DNA of 64,000 nt. Origin: Folioceros fuciformis. Its lineage: Eukaryota; Anthocerotophyta; Anthocerotopsida; Anthocerotales. The stretch is taken from the NCBI GenBank assembly GCA_049999805.1, contig JBNGIO010006317.1:779144-843143 (forward strand), written 5' to 3'. Position 1 is the first letter of the stretch; every line of letters begins with the position of its first letter. This document shows positions 32,901 through 45,650 of the stretch, in pieces. The notes under the pieces are model-generated. The model saw only the letters and a program-made list of their open reading frames with translations, was not told the DNA's origin and made no database searches. Made by a program: the position numbers and the translations under genes.

Positions 32901-35900
32901 TTCCTAATGTGCATAGTCTGAAAGTCAGTTCTGATCACAAAATACCTGAATCTTGTTGTTCAAGAAAAGTTCCTCTGAAAAAGCTCGATCCCGCTCAGTG
33001 AGGCCTGCATGGTGTAATCCAATACCAAACTGCAGAGTGTGCTTCAAATTGCTGTCAGACACCTGATCCACAATCATCATAATTTCATCTTCTGACAGCT
33101 TCAGAAACTGGCGCGGTCGCTCATCCGCAGACGCATACTGCATCAAGGAGAACAAATTGCTATCGTAAACGTTGGCAGATCTTGTTGAAGCTGTCTATGA
33201 TAGTGTGCATGAAACAGAGGGAGTGACATGGCACCTGTATCAAGTCAAGTGCAGTAAGCCGAGTCTGGCGGCGGGAGGAGACAAAGATCAACACAGGTTT
33301 TAGAGGTGAGTGAGTATTGATAGCAGCATATGCAGGTTTGTTCATGCTGTTCATCCGTGGGCAGTAGAATTTTCCTGGAAATCCCTGATGCCAATCATAC
33401 ACGAGTCAGTATGTTCGAGGTCCACCCTCAACACCTTTCAAGATTAAATTCACATGGGTGAGCCATACTTGTATGTGCACTTCCAGGGGCACCGGTCGTA
33501 CGCTTGGTTTGAAGTTGAAAAGCCCAGTTTCTTCAATTCCAAGCCAATCTCCTAAGTCTCTGTGAGTGAAAATTCCTTGGAATCAGGATGTAGGCTGCTG
33601 GAGCTAGAGAATACATACTAGCAGACTAACTGAAACGGACAGCATGTGCGACTTATACCGAGCGTTTGCCAAGGCAGTTGACAATCCTACGAAACGAACT
33701 GGTCGATCTGTCTGAGAAGATATATATCGCATACGTGACACAATCACCTGCATGGAGTATCAGATTACAAGACATGAGACATACAATTGAGTTGTCTTGT
33801 TTGCCGCAACATCAAGCACTGGCGGGTCAAGTTGCAAGAACCTCTAGCACTGGCCCACGGTCAGCTCCAAGGAGGTGGATCTCATCAATCACAATTAGTC
33901 CCACCTACAAACAATTTCAGATGGAAGCGACCTTCTTCAAAAGCCCAAAAGAGGCATAAAACACATGCAAACATTGTGGCAAGGTCTGCCTAGAGTGCAT
34001 GCCTACGATAGAGAGAGCAGCGTGATACCTTTGTGACGTACTTTCGATTCTGCCAGTTTCGGCTAATACCATCCCATTTCTCAGGAGTACAGAGTATAAC
34101 ATCTGCCGAGAGAAGTGCTAAAAGATCTGGTGTCAAGTCTCCAGTAAGCTCGACCTGGAAAATCCGGTAAGATGGTTGGTCTGTGTCATCTGGCTCAAGA
34201 ATCAAGACATGAAACAAGAGTGGCACCTCTTGAATGCAACCAGCTACTCATGCACATCTTGTACTAGCAAAATGATTCCAAAGTCAGTGATGATGAGCAA
34301 ACTGCACCATTCGTTTCCCAAGAGCAGGCATGAGGCCCTTTTGCCAATTTTCCCGCCGCTCCCGAACCAAAGCCTTTAGGGGAGCTATATAAATAACCTG
34401 TAAATTCCAATTGACAAATATCAACAGTGCGTCATGAGAGTGAAGGAAACTCAATGAAATTCATAAATGTTGAAAAGTGTTCAACCTTCGTGTCTGGCTG
34501 CGTGTTGAAAAGATGCATCATAGCTAGCTCAGCTGATATTGTCTTGCCACTGCCTGTTGGTGCACCTAGAAGTACGTTCGTGCTTGTGTGATAAAGAGTA
34601 TGAAATGCCTGCACTTAAAGCCGATGAACACATTCAAGATCACTAACTGAACATCTTGCCAGTCGATGAACTGCCGTGTCCACGAAGATGGTGACGGGCA
34701 TCACCTGTGTCTGGATCGGGTTAAAATGAGAGAACTTGTAAATGCTCTCAAACGCCTTGTTTCCTACTGCCGAAACTGGAAGTGGTCTCAAATCAAGCAA
34801 CTCTGTGTGTGGAGGATGGAGCTGCAAAGAAGAGAACAAGCATCCTGTGTCTGAACAAACAGAGAGCAGAAAATGTGACCAAATAATCCAAACTTAGTTT
34901 GAAGTCAGTCATGACCTACCTCTGGCAGGATGAGATGCTGAAATGACACAGTGTGCACAGTCATCGCTTGCAACCACGAATCTGAGATGGCTCGGACATA
35001 ATATTGTGAAGGCAATGGCTCAAAGATGGGAATTGTGAAACAGATAGAATGGCCTCCTTCTAGCACCATTTTCTTTGACAGCATGAACAGCTCGGAATGG
35101 TATATGTGCTCGTTCTCAGAGTCCTGGGAATCAGATAATAAAAAATAACAGTTTTCTCTCTCTGCGCTTCTGCTAGCAGACGGACTTAAAATCCCTCCAC
35201 CCCGTATAATTTACACAAAAGGTGCGACGAGACAACGAGGGGACAAATCTGAGAAACACACCTCCACCCATATCCACCATCTTTCGGTTGCACCATGGAC
35301 ACGATCCTTCCATGTAAAGTCAGGAGAGATTGTGAGAGAGACCTGTTGTGAACAGGAAGCCACAAACATGCCGTGTTGACATCAGTAATGTCACAGTCAG
35401 AAACTCAGAAATGCCACGAGATTTGAAAGTGCCACTTCAATTACAACTTGCAAAGAATTGAAATAAGAAAGTTGACCCATAACGTACTTGGAGGACTGTG
35501 CGAGTAATGGGGCTTATTCTTGTCAGTAACTCAACTCGAGGAAATTGTTGCACACATTGCATCACCATCTGTGAGAGGCAGTTCCATGTCCATTCTCAAG
35601 TGTGCAGACTGAAAACTAAGCGATTGCAGCATGATTCAAAAGACTGAAGGACGTGGAGGAAAAATATACTGTACCTTTCCTGCATGTGGATGGTTGATAA
35701 TGGCTCCCATCTCCTTCTCGTCCATGTCGTACAGCCGGTCCATGTCAGCCCCTCTATTCTCCAGCTTCGAGAGAATCTGGCAAACAGCCAGAACTTCGAA
35801 TTATCACACTCTGCAAATTACTGTACAGCTCAAAAAAATCAAAACGGCGTTGTAAGCAAGGAACCTCGGGGGAAAGAACGGCATCAAACTGCCGTAGAGG

Positions 35901-38900
35901 ATGTTGATGAGGCCAGAGCCTGCGATCCACAGCCTTGCAATACTCGAGAAGCAAGGCAGCCATAGAGCACCATCCGCGTTGGAGACAGATCTCAAAAAGG
36001 GCCCTCATAATTCGACCTAAACTGGCGCTTATGTAGGCACTGTCTGCTACCAAAGAGAAGCCTGCAATAAACGCTCTAGAAATGTATATCTGCAATATCC
36101 AGCTCCTACATTAGTTGGACACTTGACATAACTAGAGAGAGCAACATTTTCAATCTTCAACGTCTACTCTCCGTTGCCATTTTGCAGCTCCACAAGCAAT
36201 CTGAGATGGGGATAACAATGTACTATTCAATACCACCATTTCTGTATGCAGCAGACATTTCACCTGTATCAGTATGTTTATCTTCCCGAATTTGTCCTCA
36301 GGTCCACCACGAACCTCCATAGGACAGAGATTGTGCAATAGACTGGCAAGCTCTTGTTGTTCTTCTTCTCTCACCACTATGTTCTCAAACTCTGAGGAAT
36401 GAGCAACGAGATGAAGGATCTACAAGGCAAACCGTCACAGTTAAGTCTTCACTTCCATCTTTCATGAGCTTCCAACCATATTCTCAAGTATGACAAGAGA
36501 CTTCAGCAGATTCACGAGGGACAACCTCACTCTCATTCATATGCTGCTTAAGCATCTCGTTGTAAGTCTCCACACTTCTATACTGCACGTAGAAGTGGCT
36601 AGCTACGCGTCCAAGATCCGTGAAGTACATGTTCCCACTCTTCTCATCAAACCGCATCATCTTTGCCTTGTCTAGAGCCCGAGCAGCTTCTGTTATCAGC
36701 GCCTTCCGTTTGACAGTTAACTCTGTATCCATCAAGACCTACATTCGACACTACATGACTCAGATGACAACCCATCTCCAGGTCTGACTTGAGTCCCTAT
36801 CCTCCAAGTATTTTGCTCACTGTAACAGTTGTTCAAATCAAGCACAACGCACAAGGCCTTGTTTCTTGCACTTCCATCACAGGACATGCTGACAAAAATA
36901 GTGTGTAGAGTGTGATACCTCCTCCCAAGTCATTCCATACACAAGAGGATTCGACGACATTCTCACAAAGAGGTATGTGTAGCCCAACCATGCAGTGGCC
37001 TCACGAACATTTGACACAGTGCCCAAGACAACCTCAGCATTCAGGTTATCCTTCAGCGAGCTGACAAACTGTTTCAGAGAAACAACCAGAATACAATGGC
37101 CTGAGAAACAACCCCCAATCTCTCACCCTCCCAATGCAGAACTGTCGAAAGCTTATAACTGAAATCCTGGTGGATAGAAGACAAACTTGGCTTTCAATGG
37201 GCATTTGGTGTGTCATCAGTGACAAGTAGCGTGCCAACTGGTTGTGTGTCGTAATGATAATGCCTTCTCCACTTGTATCAAATTGTGGACGGCCAGCGCG
37301 TCCAAAGATCTGAATCAACAATGTCTGCTCTCAATTTGATGCTGCCAGGAACTAACTCAATTACAAATTCAAGCACATAAAACTCCACCTGCAAAACATC
37401 CAGCATGCCAAGCTCTCGAAAACCTCCAGCTTTTGGATCATACAGTTGGGTGCCCTGCAATCACAGCATGTATGAACATGAAACTCATCTGCACGTACAC
37501 CCAGTTCCAGCGCGCTGATAAATCTGTTGTGAGGAAAGGTTGGGGCACCTTGATGATAACCATATGTGCTGGCAAGTTCACACCCCAAGCTAGGGTAGCT
37601 GTGCAAACGAGCACCTGAGCATTGTTCCACAGTAGTGAGTTTTTGCACTTTCTGGATAATCCAGGCCTCCACTATAGCATGTTCACAAACAAAGTGTTTG
37701 AATCAAACAAATTACCTTCAGAAATCCTTCAGAGAACAGGCGCTCTGCCAAATTACGATCCGACCGCAACATACCAGCATGATGCACACCGAACCCGGAC
37801 TGTATTAGCTCAGCAAGTTCTCTGTTTCTAGACTTCGACACGTCCTTCTGTGTGAGAAAATTGTGCTAACACCCATCAGCCCTCCTCTCGCTTTGAAAAA
37901 AACAGGTGACCTGAGCAGGAGACCAAATGAAAGAAACACAACGTGCCTTGATAATGCCATACTGAGGGTGATCCTCATTTACAAACAGGTCAATTTCACC
38001 ACCCCTTTGTGCAAACTCAACCTGAGAGAGGAGTAAACAATAAGTGAGAACTTGAGAGAAGATCCAAGGGAAAGACAGAAATTCAGAAAGAATGGGATAT
38101 GCTGAAGAGAACTACCAGGATGCGAGCTGTTTTAACAGTATCCTTCCGTGAATGAACAAAGACCATAGATTGATGTCCGTGCTTGACAGAATCAATAATC
38201 TGCAGCCACACCATAAATCAGTGTTACTTTCAGCCTTGCCCACAGTTCTCCCCAGTACAGCATCCAGGCAAGAGGACAGATTTCATCACCTTATTGTAGC
38301 ATATTTCGTTCATCAGATTGTTCCTGTTGACAATATTAGGCTCACTCACGCCAATGTACTGTTGGGCAAGAGGTACAGGACGGTAACTTGCATCAAAGTA
38401 AAAGAGGCCTGTGTCTTGGTTTACCCTCAGAAAGCGGGCTACCTGAACAAAACAATGTAATGCACTTTGTTTGGAGCACATCTCTTGAGACAGCTCTACA
38501 GCAATAGAGTATTTTGCTTCACTTCCTTCTCACGTTACCAAGCTACACTTGCGCATCTCAACCAGCAAGCAAGATTACCTCCAAGTAATTTGGTAGAGTA
38601 GCAGACAGGCCTACGATCCGAATCATATTCTGAGTAGTTTCCACCTACAACAAAGTGTTCACAGTATGTCCATGATCAATTGCAGTTGAGAACAACCACC
38701 AGCTCCTTTCACATTCCAACATTAGGAAAAACGACCCATAGGGCCTAGCATTAACATCAGAGTTCTACCTGTCGAAGTGTACGAGCCACTATAGTCTCGA
38801 TTACGGGTCCTCTATCATCATTGAGTAGATGAACTTCGTCGATAATCAGCAGCTTTACGAGAGCTGCCACTGCAATATCACTACTTTTCCGAGTTATGAC

Positions 38901-41900
38901 ATCCCATTTCTCAGGAGTTGTTACAATCATCTGCAAAGGCCTGCGGTTAGTTAAAGCTCCTCTGACAAACCACAAACAAATGGTGCCATTGATATTGAAG
39001 ACCGCTTAGTAGAAAACATTACAAACAAAGGTGACGAGTTGCGGTGCAACATACAACCTGTGTCTCTTCAATCTCTCGCTTACTCAACTGCATATCCCCT
39101 GTCAATTCTTTAACAACAATACCTAAAGGGGCAAGCCTTCTACTGAAAGCTGATGTCACTTCTGCAGCCAGTGCCTGCAATCAAATGAACGCATATATTC
39201 GTCACATTTTCTGCAGACGGCTTTCAGCTGTTACCGCTTGAAGGCTGTTTGAAAGCTAATGCTTGGATTAACCAACAACATAAAAAAACTCAAAACTTCT
39301 CCAACCAACCTTCATTGGGGCCACATATACAATCTTGAATTTGTTCTTCTGCAAAACTCCGGATAACATGTTCTGCCCAATCTGCCAATCAAGATCCATG
39401 ATTAACATAAACAAGCAGGCCAATGAAACACAAGGGTAAGAAGCTGAATGACACGGGTCCCTTTACTAGCCTCATGTAGAATTGCGGTCATAGCAATATT
39501 TGTCTTCCCGGCTCCAGTAGGAGCACAAACCTGGTGAACCCAACCCGTGAGCCAAAAAATTTCCATGGACGGAATCAATGAACCCAACGCAAAAATGAGA
39601 AACCACGTGGGGAACAAGTCGATAACAGTACCATTGACCACACCTGCCTGTGCTTTCCAGAAATGTGAAGTTATAGCAAAGGAAGGGCTACTCACCAGGA
39701 TATTTTCGTTCGTGTGGTAAGCAATATGAAAGACACGACTTTGTGTTCTATTAAGTGTCTTGTATCCTTCAAAAGCAGCCTGTGCAAACTCATCGAGGTC
39801 TGAGATGCTAACCTGCCAGCAAAAGATATGTCAAGCAAAGCTGGGCGGAGAAAGGTGGTTGGACATAAGAGAAATAGATCCAGCACTCAACATTGCCATA
39901 CTTCGTGACCTGCTCGTGCCATACCAGTTTTTCATTAGGATTGAGAGAAGCTGTTGGTGTTGCTGGAACCCTGATCTCCTCATATCCCTTGTACACCTTA
40001 CGTGCCGATCCTTGAGGGAGAGCGGTTCCACCAAAGTTGATAACTCCTGAATTACCTTTACCGATCAGAGAATCAATTCCAGGAGTAGGTTCCCTGTCAG
40101 AAGCCTCTATGAGAATCGAAAAGGAATCAATGCTGGCTAAGCCCTCAGAGTCGGAGGCTCCATTGACATGATGCAGACGACGTGCAATTCGCTTCTCTTC
40201 CTTCCGACGAAGCTTGCCCATAATTTTGTCAGAACTTGTTTGGACACTGACCTATAAAATCAACCGACAGATCTCATAATCCCCGTGTGTATAGGAAGAG
40301 TTCGCTCGTCTTTCAGCAACCTGCAAATCACGTCACAACTTCTGCAGGGGAAAATAAACCTACCTGAGTGCCGTAGCTGGGCATTCGGGATTCAGAACTT
40401 GAGACCATCTTCTCATTCTTCAAAATGGAGAGTGCTTTGTGCAGAAGATCAGTTAGCTCCTTTCGGTTCTAGAAATGTCCAAGCAGGAGCCGGCTTCACT
40501 TAGAAGACATTCATCAAGAGAAGAGCCATGGGTACTATGAGCAAAATCATGTTGTAAAAGACAAGAACATGCCTGCAAAAGCTCTTGGATGAGCTCAAAG
40601 CCTCCATCTCCAATCAGGTCAAATAGCTCACCTGCAATCTGATGACAACAAGACCGCACAAAAAAAGAAGAGGCAAGTAGGCAAGATGAAAATTCAGTGT
40701 GATATCCTAACCCCAGAAAGCATACTTCAGCAGTACCACACTTCAGCATGTTGCACTCAACGAATTCAAGGCATACCTCGTCACCTGAACGCTCAGAGTC
40801 CAATACCCTAGCCAGGGCCAACGCTAGCTCGTCACCAGACAAATGCGCTCCGCCCTGTGACTGCACCACTTGGTCACACAGTTGCTCGAAGTACCTCAAG
40901 CTGATGCCCCCCTCCGGTTTCTCTACGACACCGTTCTCATTTGCTACTCCTTTAACTTGTCTGCTAGTACTGACAGCAGTCTGCAGTCCAGCAACATCAG
41001 AGTTGCTGACAGTATCTGTGTACAACGTCTGCCATCCCCCATCCAGACCATCTTCCTCCAAGAGCTGCTTCCATTCCTGGGTGCCGTCAGATGGCATTCT
41101 GAAAGATACCTCGGCACCCCACTCAGGCTGCTGTTCCGGCACAGAAGCACTCGACTCACCCTCCCTCTCGATTTCTGAGAACCTGTCCGGGTTCTCTGCT
41201 TTCCATTTATAAAGCTTCTTGGCAAGCTCAGCAGTTTTGAGGAAGCAGATGTCGGAGGAGACATGTCCAAAGAGCGCCAACAGTTCTTTCCTACATGGGT
41301 TACATCCTTCAGTAAGAAGGATAATAAAATACGTTGCCAAGGTAATGGCGCATTCAAAGCCACAGCATTCTTCTTCCCTCCACGCAACGCAAAACGAGTA
41401 CGAAACACTGGGTCTGCCAGATGAGAGTCAACGACAGAAGCACTAACTTCTTCTCACTCGCCGAATGCACTGTATAAACATCATTGAAATCGGAAGAAAG
41501 CATATCAAAAATAATACTGGCTGACTGCTGGAGCTCCTCAGATGAAATATCTCCATCTATCAACTCTGCTGTAGCTTTCAGATAGTCCTCATAGGCCTGT
41601 CGAACCTTCGCAGGTGCTGATACACGACAGCGTCCTAAGTCCCCCAACCTCGGTACTCAAACACATAACATTTCAAACAAGCGGGTCACAAAGGTCCAAA
41701 CCTGTCTCCCAAGCTCCAACGAGTTTCCTCGCAAGTTCGGAATGTCCTACCACTTCCACCACAGTCCTACGCGCACGCTCAGTGACCAATATTAGCCATA
41801 CTAACATGCTCAAATTCCCTTCAGCAGCGGGTCGGAAACACGCTAGACACTCCGAAAAGCTACCATTGACCAACTAACCTCTGCCGCTTCTTCTTCAGCA

Positions 41901-42012
41901 ACAGAGCCTTCCTGGCAAGATACTCCTGATCGATATCCAACAGGGTGTCGTTCCCTGTGAAGGCCTTCAAGGTGGTGGTAAATCTAGGCCTCTGCACCAG
42001 GAACACCCGCAT
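29998..42012 (-). CDS. ASCC3: ASCC3 homologue (DExH14-type), tandem Ski2-like RNA helicase
   Basis: One gene of about 49 short exons, start near 42012 ([20 protein letters not shown]), stop 29998-30000. Order on the minus strand: N-terminal region 42.0-40.0 kb ([30 protein letters not shown]); helicase cassette 1 with APTGAGKTN near 39.5 kb, [15 protein letters not shown] 38.8 kb, GLSATLP 38.6 kb, [12 protein letters not shown] 37.3 kb; first Sec63 unit 37.0-35.1 kb ([20 protein letters not shown]); cassette 2 with [15 protein letters not shown] 34.5 kb, [12 protein letters not shown] 33.9 kb, GLSTALAN 33.7 kb, [12 protein letters not shown] 32.6 kb; second Sec63 unit to the C-terminus ([28 protein letters not shown]). 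LSTALAN, LVVK-type blocks and the [13 protein letters not shown]-like block separate ASCC3 from BRR2. The last exon is 30084-29998. Known: ASCC3/Slh1 splits collided ribosomes in ribosome quality control; the animal protein also unwinds DNA in alkylation repair. All helicase motifs are intact. Divergent from the dehydrogenase gene. Confidence 0.93.
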
Positions 42013-42743
42013 GAGCAGCGCATCACCCCGCTCCGGCCAGCCCAAGACCGGATTGCCACCTTACACCCACCTGCAATGACGGCAGCACCCCGGACACGCC
42101 TGCTACCTCCATCCTGCCGATCCTAAGCTCGAGCTCGAGACCGCTCGAGAAAATCCTCTTCTGGTCTCCACAAGCATCCGACAGCAGGCGCCAGAGGAGC
42201 AAAGACGAATTCGCGCAGCTGGATTGGCCGGGAATGTTGGAGCAGGTAGAATGTCAGCTGGCCGGCCTCCAGGCTCTGCTTTTCACTTGCAATTACGTAC
42301 TTTTCACTCCGCACGGTTCCAGCCACCCCGAGTCCCGACACAACAAGCACAACCTTAAAAGAATAGAAAACAAAAATAAAATATTATTTCCTCCCCTCTC
42401 TATAAAATTAAACCAAACAATACATAACAGGTACGTGAAGCTCGCTCGCCTGTCGTCGTGACATGCGCTGCCTTTCAAGGCGTCCAGTTGTGGCGACGAG
42501 TTGGCAGCTGCTGGAGCCGCCACTTTGCATGGGAGCTCCAGGTCCCTAGCCATTGTAGCGAGCATTTGTCATGGGACGAGTTCATCGTCTCCTGGTTGTA
42601 GCCAGCCGGGAATTCTCCCCTTCCTGTAAGCCTCGCTCCCCGAACCTGAAGCGGAGCGTGAAGAATCCATTCGCCGGCAGTTCAGAATCGGCAGGCTCTC
42701 AGTGGCTGCAATTTGCGAGTGCAGCTGAATCGTCAAGAAAGGC
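42013..42743. promoter_or_regulatory. Shared divergent promoter of ASCC3 and the dehydrogenase gene
   Basis: About 730 bp between two ATGs on opposite strands. A TATAAAAT at 42401-42408 faces the plus-strand gene, 336 bp before its ATG, in an AT-rich patch (42350-42430) inside otherwise GC-rich DNA. It is a plausible core promoter for the dehydrogenase. Nothing comparable is visible for ASCC3. Confidence 0.45.
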
Positions 42744-44039
42744 ATGGAGAAGGCAATCACAGGGAGGGTGGAGGCGAGGAAGAAGCCGATTGTGGCCATC
42801 CAGCCGAAGGTGGACGCGTCTCGGCAAATGCGAGCCGTGGAGTGGCACGGCAAGAAGAGCGTGAAGGTGAACTCGAATCGGCCTCGGCCGCTGGTGACGG
42901 ATCCGAGGGATGTCATCCTCAAGGTGACGAGTACGGCCATCTGCGGCTCCGACCTGCATCTGTACGCGGGAGCCATGCCGGGGATGGAAGCCGGGGATGT
43001 GATGGGGCACGAGTTCATGGGAATCGTGGAGGAGGTCGGTGCGGGGGTCCGAAACTTCAAGCAGGGAGACCGGGTGGTGGCCTGCTTCGACATCGCCTGC
43101 GGGGAGTGTTTCTTCTGCGAGCACCAGCTCTTCTCCTGCTGCGACAACACAAATGACAGCCAGGACGAGGCGGCGCTCTACGGGGATCGCACCGCGGGCT
43201 TTTTCGGGTACTCGCACATGACGGGAGGGTGGCAGGGAGGGCAGGCGGAGTTCGTGCGCGTGCCGATCGCGGACGTGAACCTCCTCAAGGTCCCGGACGG
43301 ACTCACCGACGAGAAGGCCATCTTTCTGTCGGACATCCTTCCCACGGCGTGGCACGCGAACGAGATGGGGGAGGTCGGAGAGGGCGACAGCGTTGCCATC
43401 TGGGGGTGCGGACCTGTGGGGATTCTTGCGGCGCACTGTGCGAAGGTGAGGGGAGCCAGGGTTGTGTTCGTCATCGACGAGGTGGAATACCGGCTGGCTC
43501 ACGCCAAGAAGAAGTTGCCGTTTGTGAGGACAGTGAATTTTCAGAAGCAGAAAGTGTACGACGAGGTGCGGCGGGAGTGTCCCCGGGGAGTGGACGTCGG
43601 GATCGAGGCTGTCGGTATGCACTACATGCACACGGTGAAGCATAAGGCGGAGGTGGCGACCGGGCTGGAGACGGACCCTTCCGAGACGCTGAACGAGATC
43701 ATCTCTACCGTGCGGAAGGGCGGGCGGGTGTCTGTGATCGGGGCTTATGCCGGCTTCACCAATCACTTCAACATCGGTGCCTTCATGGAGAAGAGCGAGA
43801 CCGCGCGCGGGGGACAGACCCCGGTGCAGAAGTACTGGCACAAGCTTCTCGGCATGGTGGAGAAGGGGGAGCTGGACCCTAGTATGGTCATCAGCCACCA
43901 GCCAGACCTGGACCAGGCGCCGGAGATGTACAAGATCTTTAACGACAAAGCGGATGGCTGCATCAAGGTCGTGATGCACCCGCACGGCCTGACTTCGGGT
44001 GACTCCAGGTCCTTGCCTGAGTGGGGAATCGTGAAATAG
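42744..44039 (+). CDS. Zinc-dependent medium-chain dehydrogenase (formaldehyde dehydrogenase-like)
   Basis: Intronless, 431 residues. Catalytic zinc ligands are Cys67 in AICGSDLH and His89-Glu90 in GHEFMGIVEEVG. The structural-zinc loop is CGECFFCEHQLFSCC, with Cys119, 122, 125 and 133. The Rossmann site is WGCGPVGILAA (about 220-230). The loop CDNTNDSQ followed by GGWQGGQAEFVRVP, and AVGMHY in the cofactor domain, resemble the glutathione-independent formaldehyde dehydrogenase branch common in fungi and bacteria and found in some plants. The substrate is uncertain. Third codon positions are strongly G/C, unlike most neighbours, and leave a long open frame on the opposite strand. No intron and biased codons could mean transfer or a retrocopy. 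An ATG at Met29 (MRAVEWHG) is an alternative start closer to family norms. Confidence 0.9.
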   Translation: MEKAITGRVEARKKPIVAIQPKVDASRQMRAVEWHGKKSVKVNSNRPRPLVTDPRDVILKVTSTAICGSDLHLYAGAMPGMEAGDVMGHEFMGIVEEVGAGVRNFKQGDRVVACFDIACGECFFCEHQLFSCCDNTNDSQDEAALYGDRTAGFFGYSHMTGGWQGGQAEFVRVPIADVNLLKVPDGLTDEKAIFLSDILPTAWHANEMGEVGEGDSVAIWGCGPVGILAAHCAKVRGARVVFVIDEVEYRLAHAKKKLPFVRTVNFQKQKVYDEVRRECPRGVDVGIEAVGMHYMHTVKHKAEVATGLETDPSETLNEIISTVRKGGRVSVIGAYAGFTNHFNIGAFMEKSETARGGQTPVQKYWHKLLGMVEKGELDPSMVISHQPDLDQAPEMYKIFNDKADGCIKVVMHPHGLTSGDSRSLPEWGIVK

Positions 44040-44400
44040 GACTAGAGTCAGTGACTGTGTGTTGATGGATATGCGACTTTCATGTGTACACTTTGGATAC
44101 TGTGTACATATTGTATACCTAATGTATAATATTGTGTTTAATATTTTGGTGTTGTGAAAGCGGCCACTTCGAAAACTCGTCAAGTTATTAATGCAAGCAA
44201 GTGTGCAGTGGTGGACCCTGCAAGCAAGTGTGCAGTCGTACACGGTAGCCGGTGGAGTCGTGGGGTCCACCACTCTGACACCGGTAGCCGGTGGAGCCAG
44301 CGTGCCCTCGGTGGATGGAGTCTGGCATGCACATAGTCATTACCTCGCTGGAGTCTGGCATGCACATAGTCATTACGTCATACATGCACAGCCAACTCAC
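44040..44400. repeat. 3' flank with short direct duplications
   Basis: GCAAGCAAGTGTGCAGT occurs twice (about 44193-44240). ACACCGGTAGCCGGTGGAG-like units occur twice (about 44244-44300). CTGGCATGCACATAGTCATT occurs twice (about 44323-44375). They lead into the 35-bp minisatellite. No gene is seen. Confidence 0.75.
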
Positions 44401-44667
44401 AACTCACATACGCCCATGTATGCCGGGCTCGAAATAACTCACATACGTCCATGTATATCGGGGTCGAAACAACTCACATACGCCCCGTGTATGCCGGGGT
44501 CGAAACAACTCACATACGCCCGTGTATGCCGGGGTCGAAACAATTCACATACGCTCGTGTATGCCGGGGTCGAAACAACTCACATACGCCCGTGTATGCC
44601 GGGGTCGAAANNNNNNNNNNCCGGGGTCGAAACAACTCACATACGCCCGTGTATGCCGGGGTCGAAA
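44401..44667. repeat. 35-bp minisatellite, about eight visible units
   Basis: Tandem units begin AACTCACATACGCCCGTGTA and end GGGGTCGAAAC, with few differences. One unit is 36 bp. A 10-N gap at 44611-44620 interrupts the array, so the true copy number is unknown. The open frames through it (Thr-His-Ile-Arg repeats) are by-products. Confidence 0.95.
44611..44620. other. 10-N gap inside the minisatellite
   Basis: Ten N inside identical repeats. The array is probably collapsed or of unresolved length. Confidence 0.95.
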
Positions 44668-45650
44668 TTCATGGACGTCGTTGCCACAGTTTGCGATGGC
44701 AAACACTTCAAATCCCGTTTTCAAGTAAGGATGTTTTCCTTCAGTACTAAAGGGAAGTACAGAGGGCTCATTCAGAAGCTCATGTGAAGAGCTCTCTTGT
44801 GAATCAAGAATGGTAAACATGGAGACAGAAAATTACATTCAAAGAACGATTTGGTTGCTATCTTTTTTGACATATAGCAAGACATATAGTGGACCATATG
44901 AAGACTGAGATAGCTTTTTGTGAAGCCTACAATAAGAGCATTTTTTTCTAATCCATTCTTATATCACTGTATAGACACTGGAATAGAATCAATATAGACA
45001 CTCGAATAGACATTCAAAGAACTCATAACAAAAACTGAGTTGGTTTTCTTCTTTCACACATAACTCAAGATATCTTCAACAAAAATAGGGTACATATGAC
45101 TCATTTTGAAGCTTGAATTGAGAGCGTTTTCTTGAATCAAGCCATGGAGTTTGTGGGAAAGTATGGAGACTACGAAAACCATTCAAAGATATGATGATGG
45201 AAGCTTGATTCTCATCTCATAGGAGGACTGTGGACATCTTCTCCTTCCTCACCTTCTTCGTATGCTTCCAACTATTTGCAAGCTCAACAATGCTCTTTTA
45301 ACTATCGACAAGACTATTGTCCATTTTGTTGAGCTAAATAGAATTCAAGGTTTGTGCTCCACATAATCGGGCTTCTACTTGTCGTAGCTGACATAACAGA
45401 ATGTCGGCTCCAACATATGCATGCTGAAGCAAAGAAGGATTTGCAGATTGTACAAGATCCTGGAGTGCTTGAATTGCATACCCCCAATCTTTGTATGAGC
45501 ATTTTTGTAATATAGCTTAAGGGTTGTTGGAAGCTTGAACCCCTCCGACACATGATGTGTTCTCTCCTACATGACAAGGTTTAGTGTTTGTTGAAGTATT
45601 GTTACGTACAAGTGTGAGAAGGAGGTCCCAAGTTGAATGCAATTGCCCTT
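44668..45650. other. AT-rich sequence, possibly terminal part of the MULE-like element
   Basis: No gene is recognised. The minus-strand open frame at 45314-45577 continues downstream of the SWIM finger and may be the transposase C-terminus, but I cannot confirm it. Confidence 0.4.

Noticed and set aside
29998-42012. BRR2 (U5 snRNP helicase) as the identity
   Set aside because: The tandem-cassette layout is shared, but the N-terminal region and blocks such as GLSTALAN and the Lys-Tyr-rich C-terminal [16 protein letters not shown] match ASCC3/DExH14.
42699-44273. 524-residue open frame on the minus strand
   Set aside because: It lies opposite the dehydrogenase gene and is a by-product of its G/C-rich third positions. 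It is His/Arg/Pro-rich and resembles no family.
44160-44667. CRISPR-like array
   Set aside because: The units are contiguous 35-bp tandem repeats with no unique spacers, in a plant nuclear genome.
44400-44790. Open frames with repeated Thr-His-Ile-Arg
   Set aside because: They are translations of the 35-bp minisatellite, open in several frames and crossing N bases.
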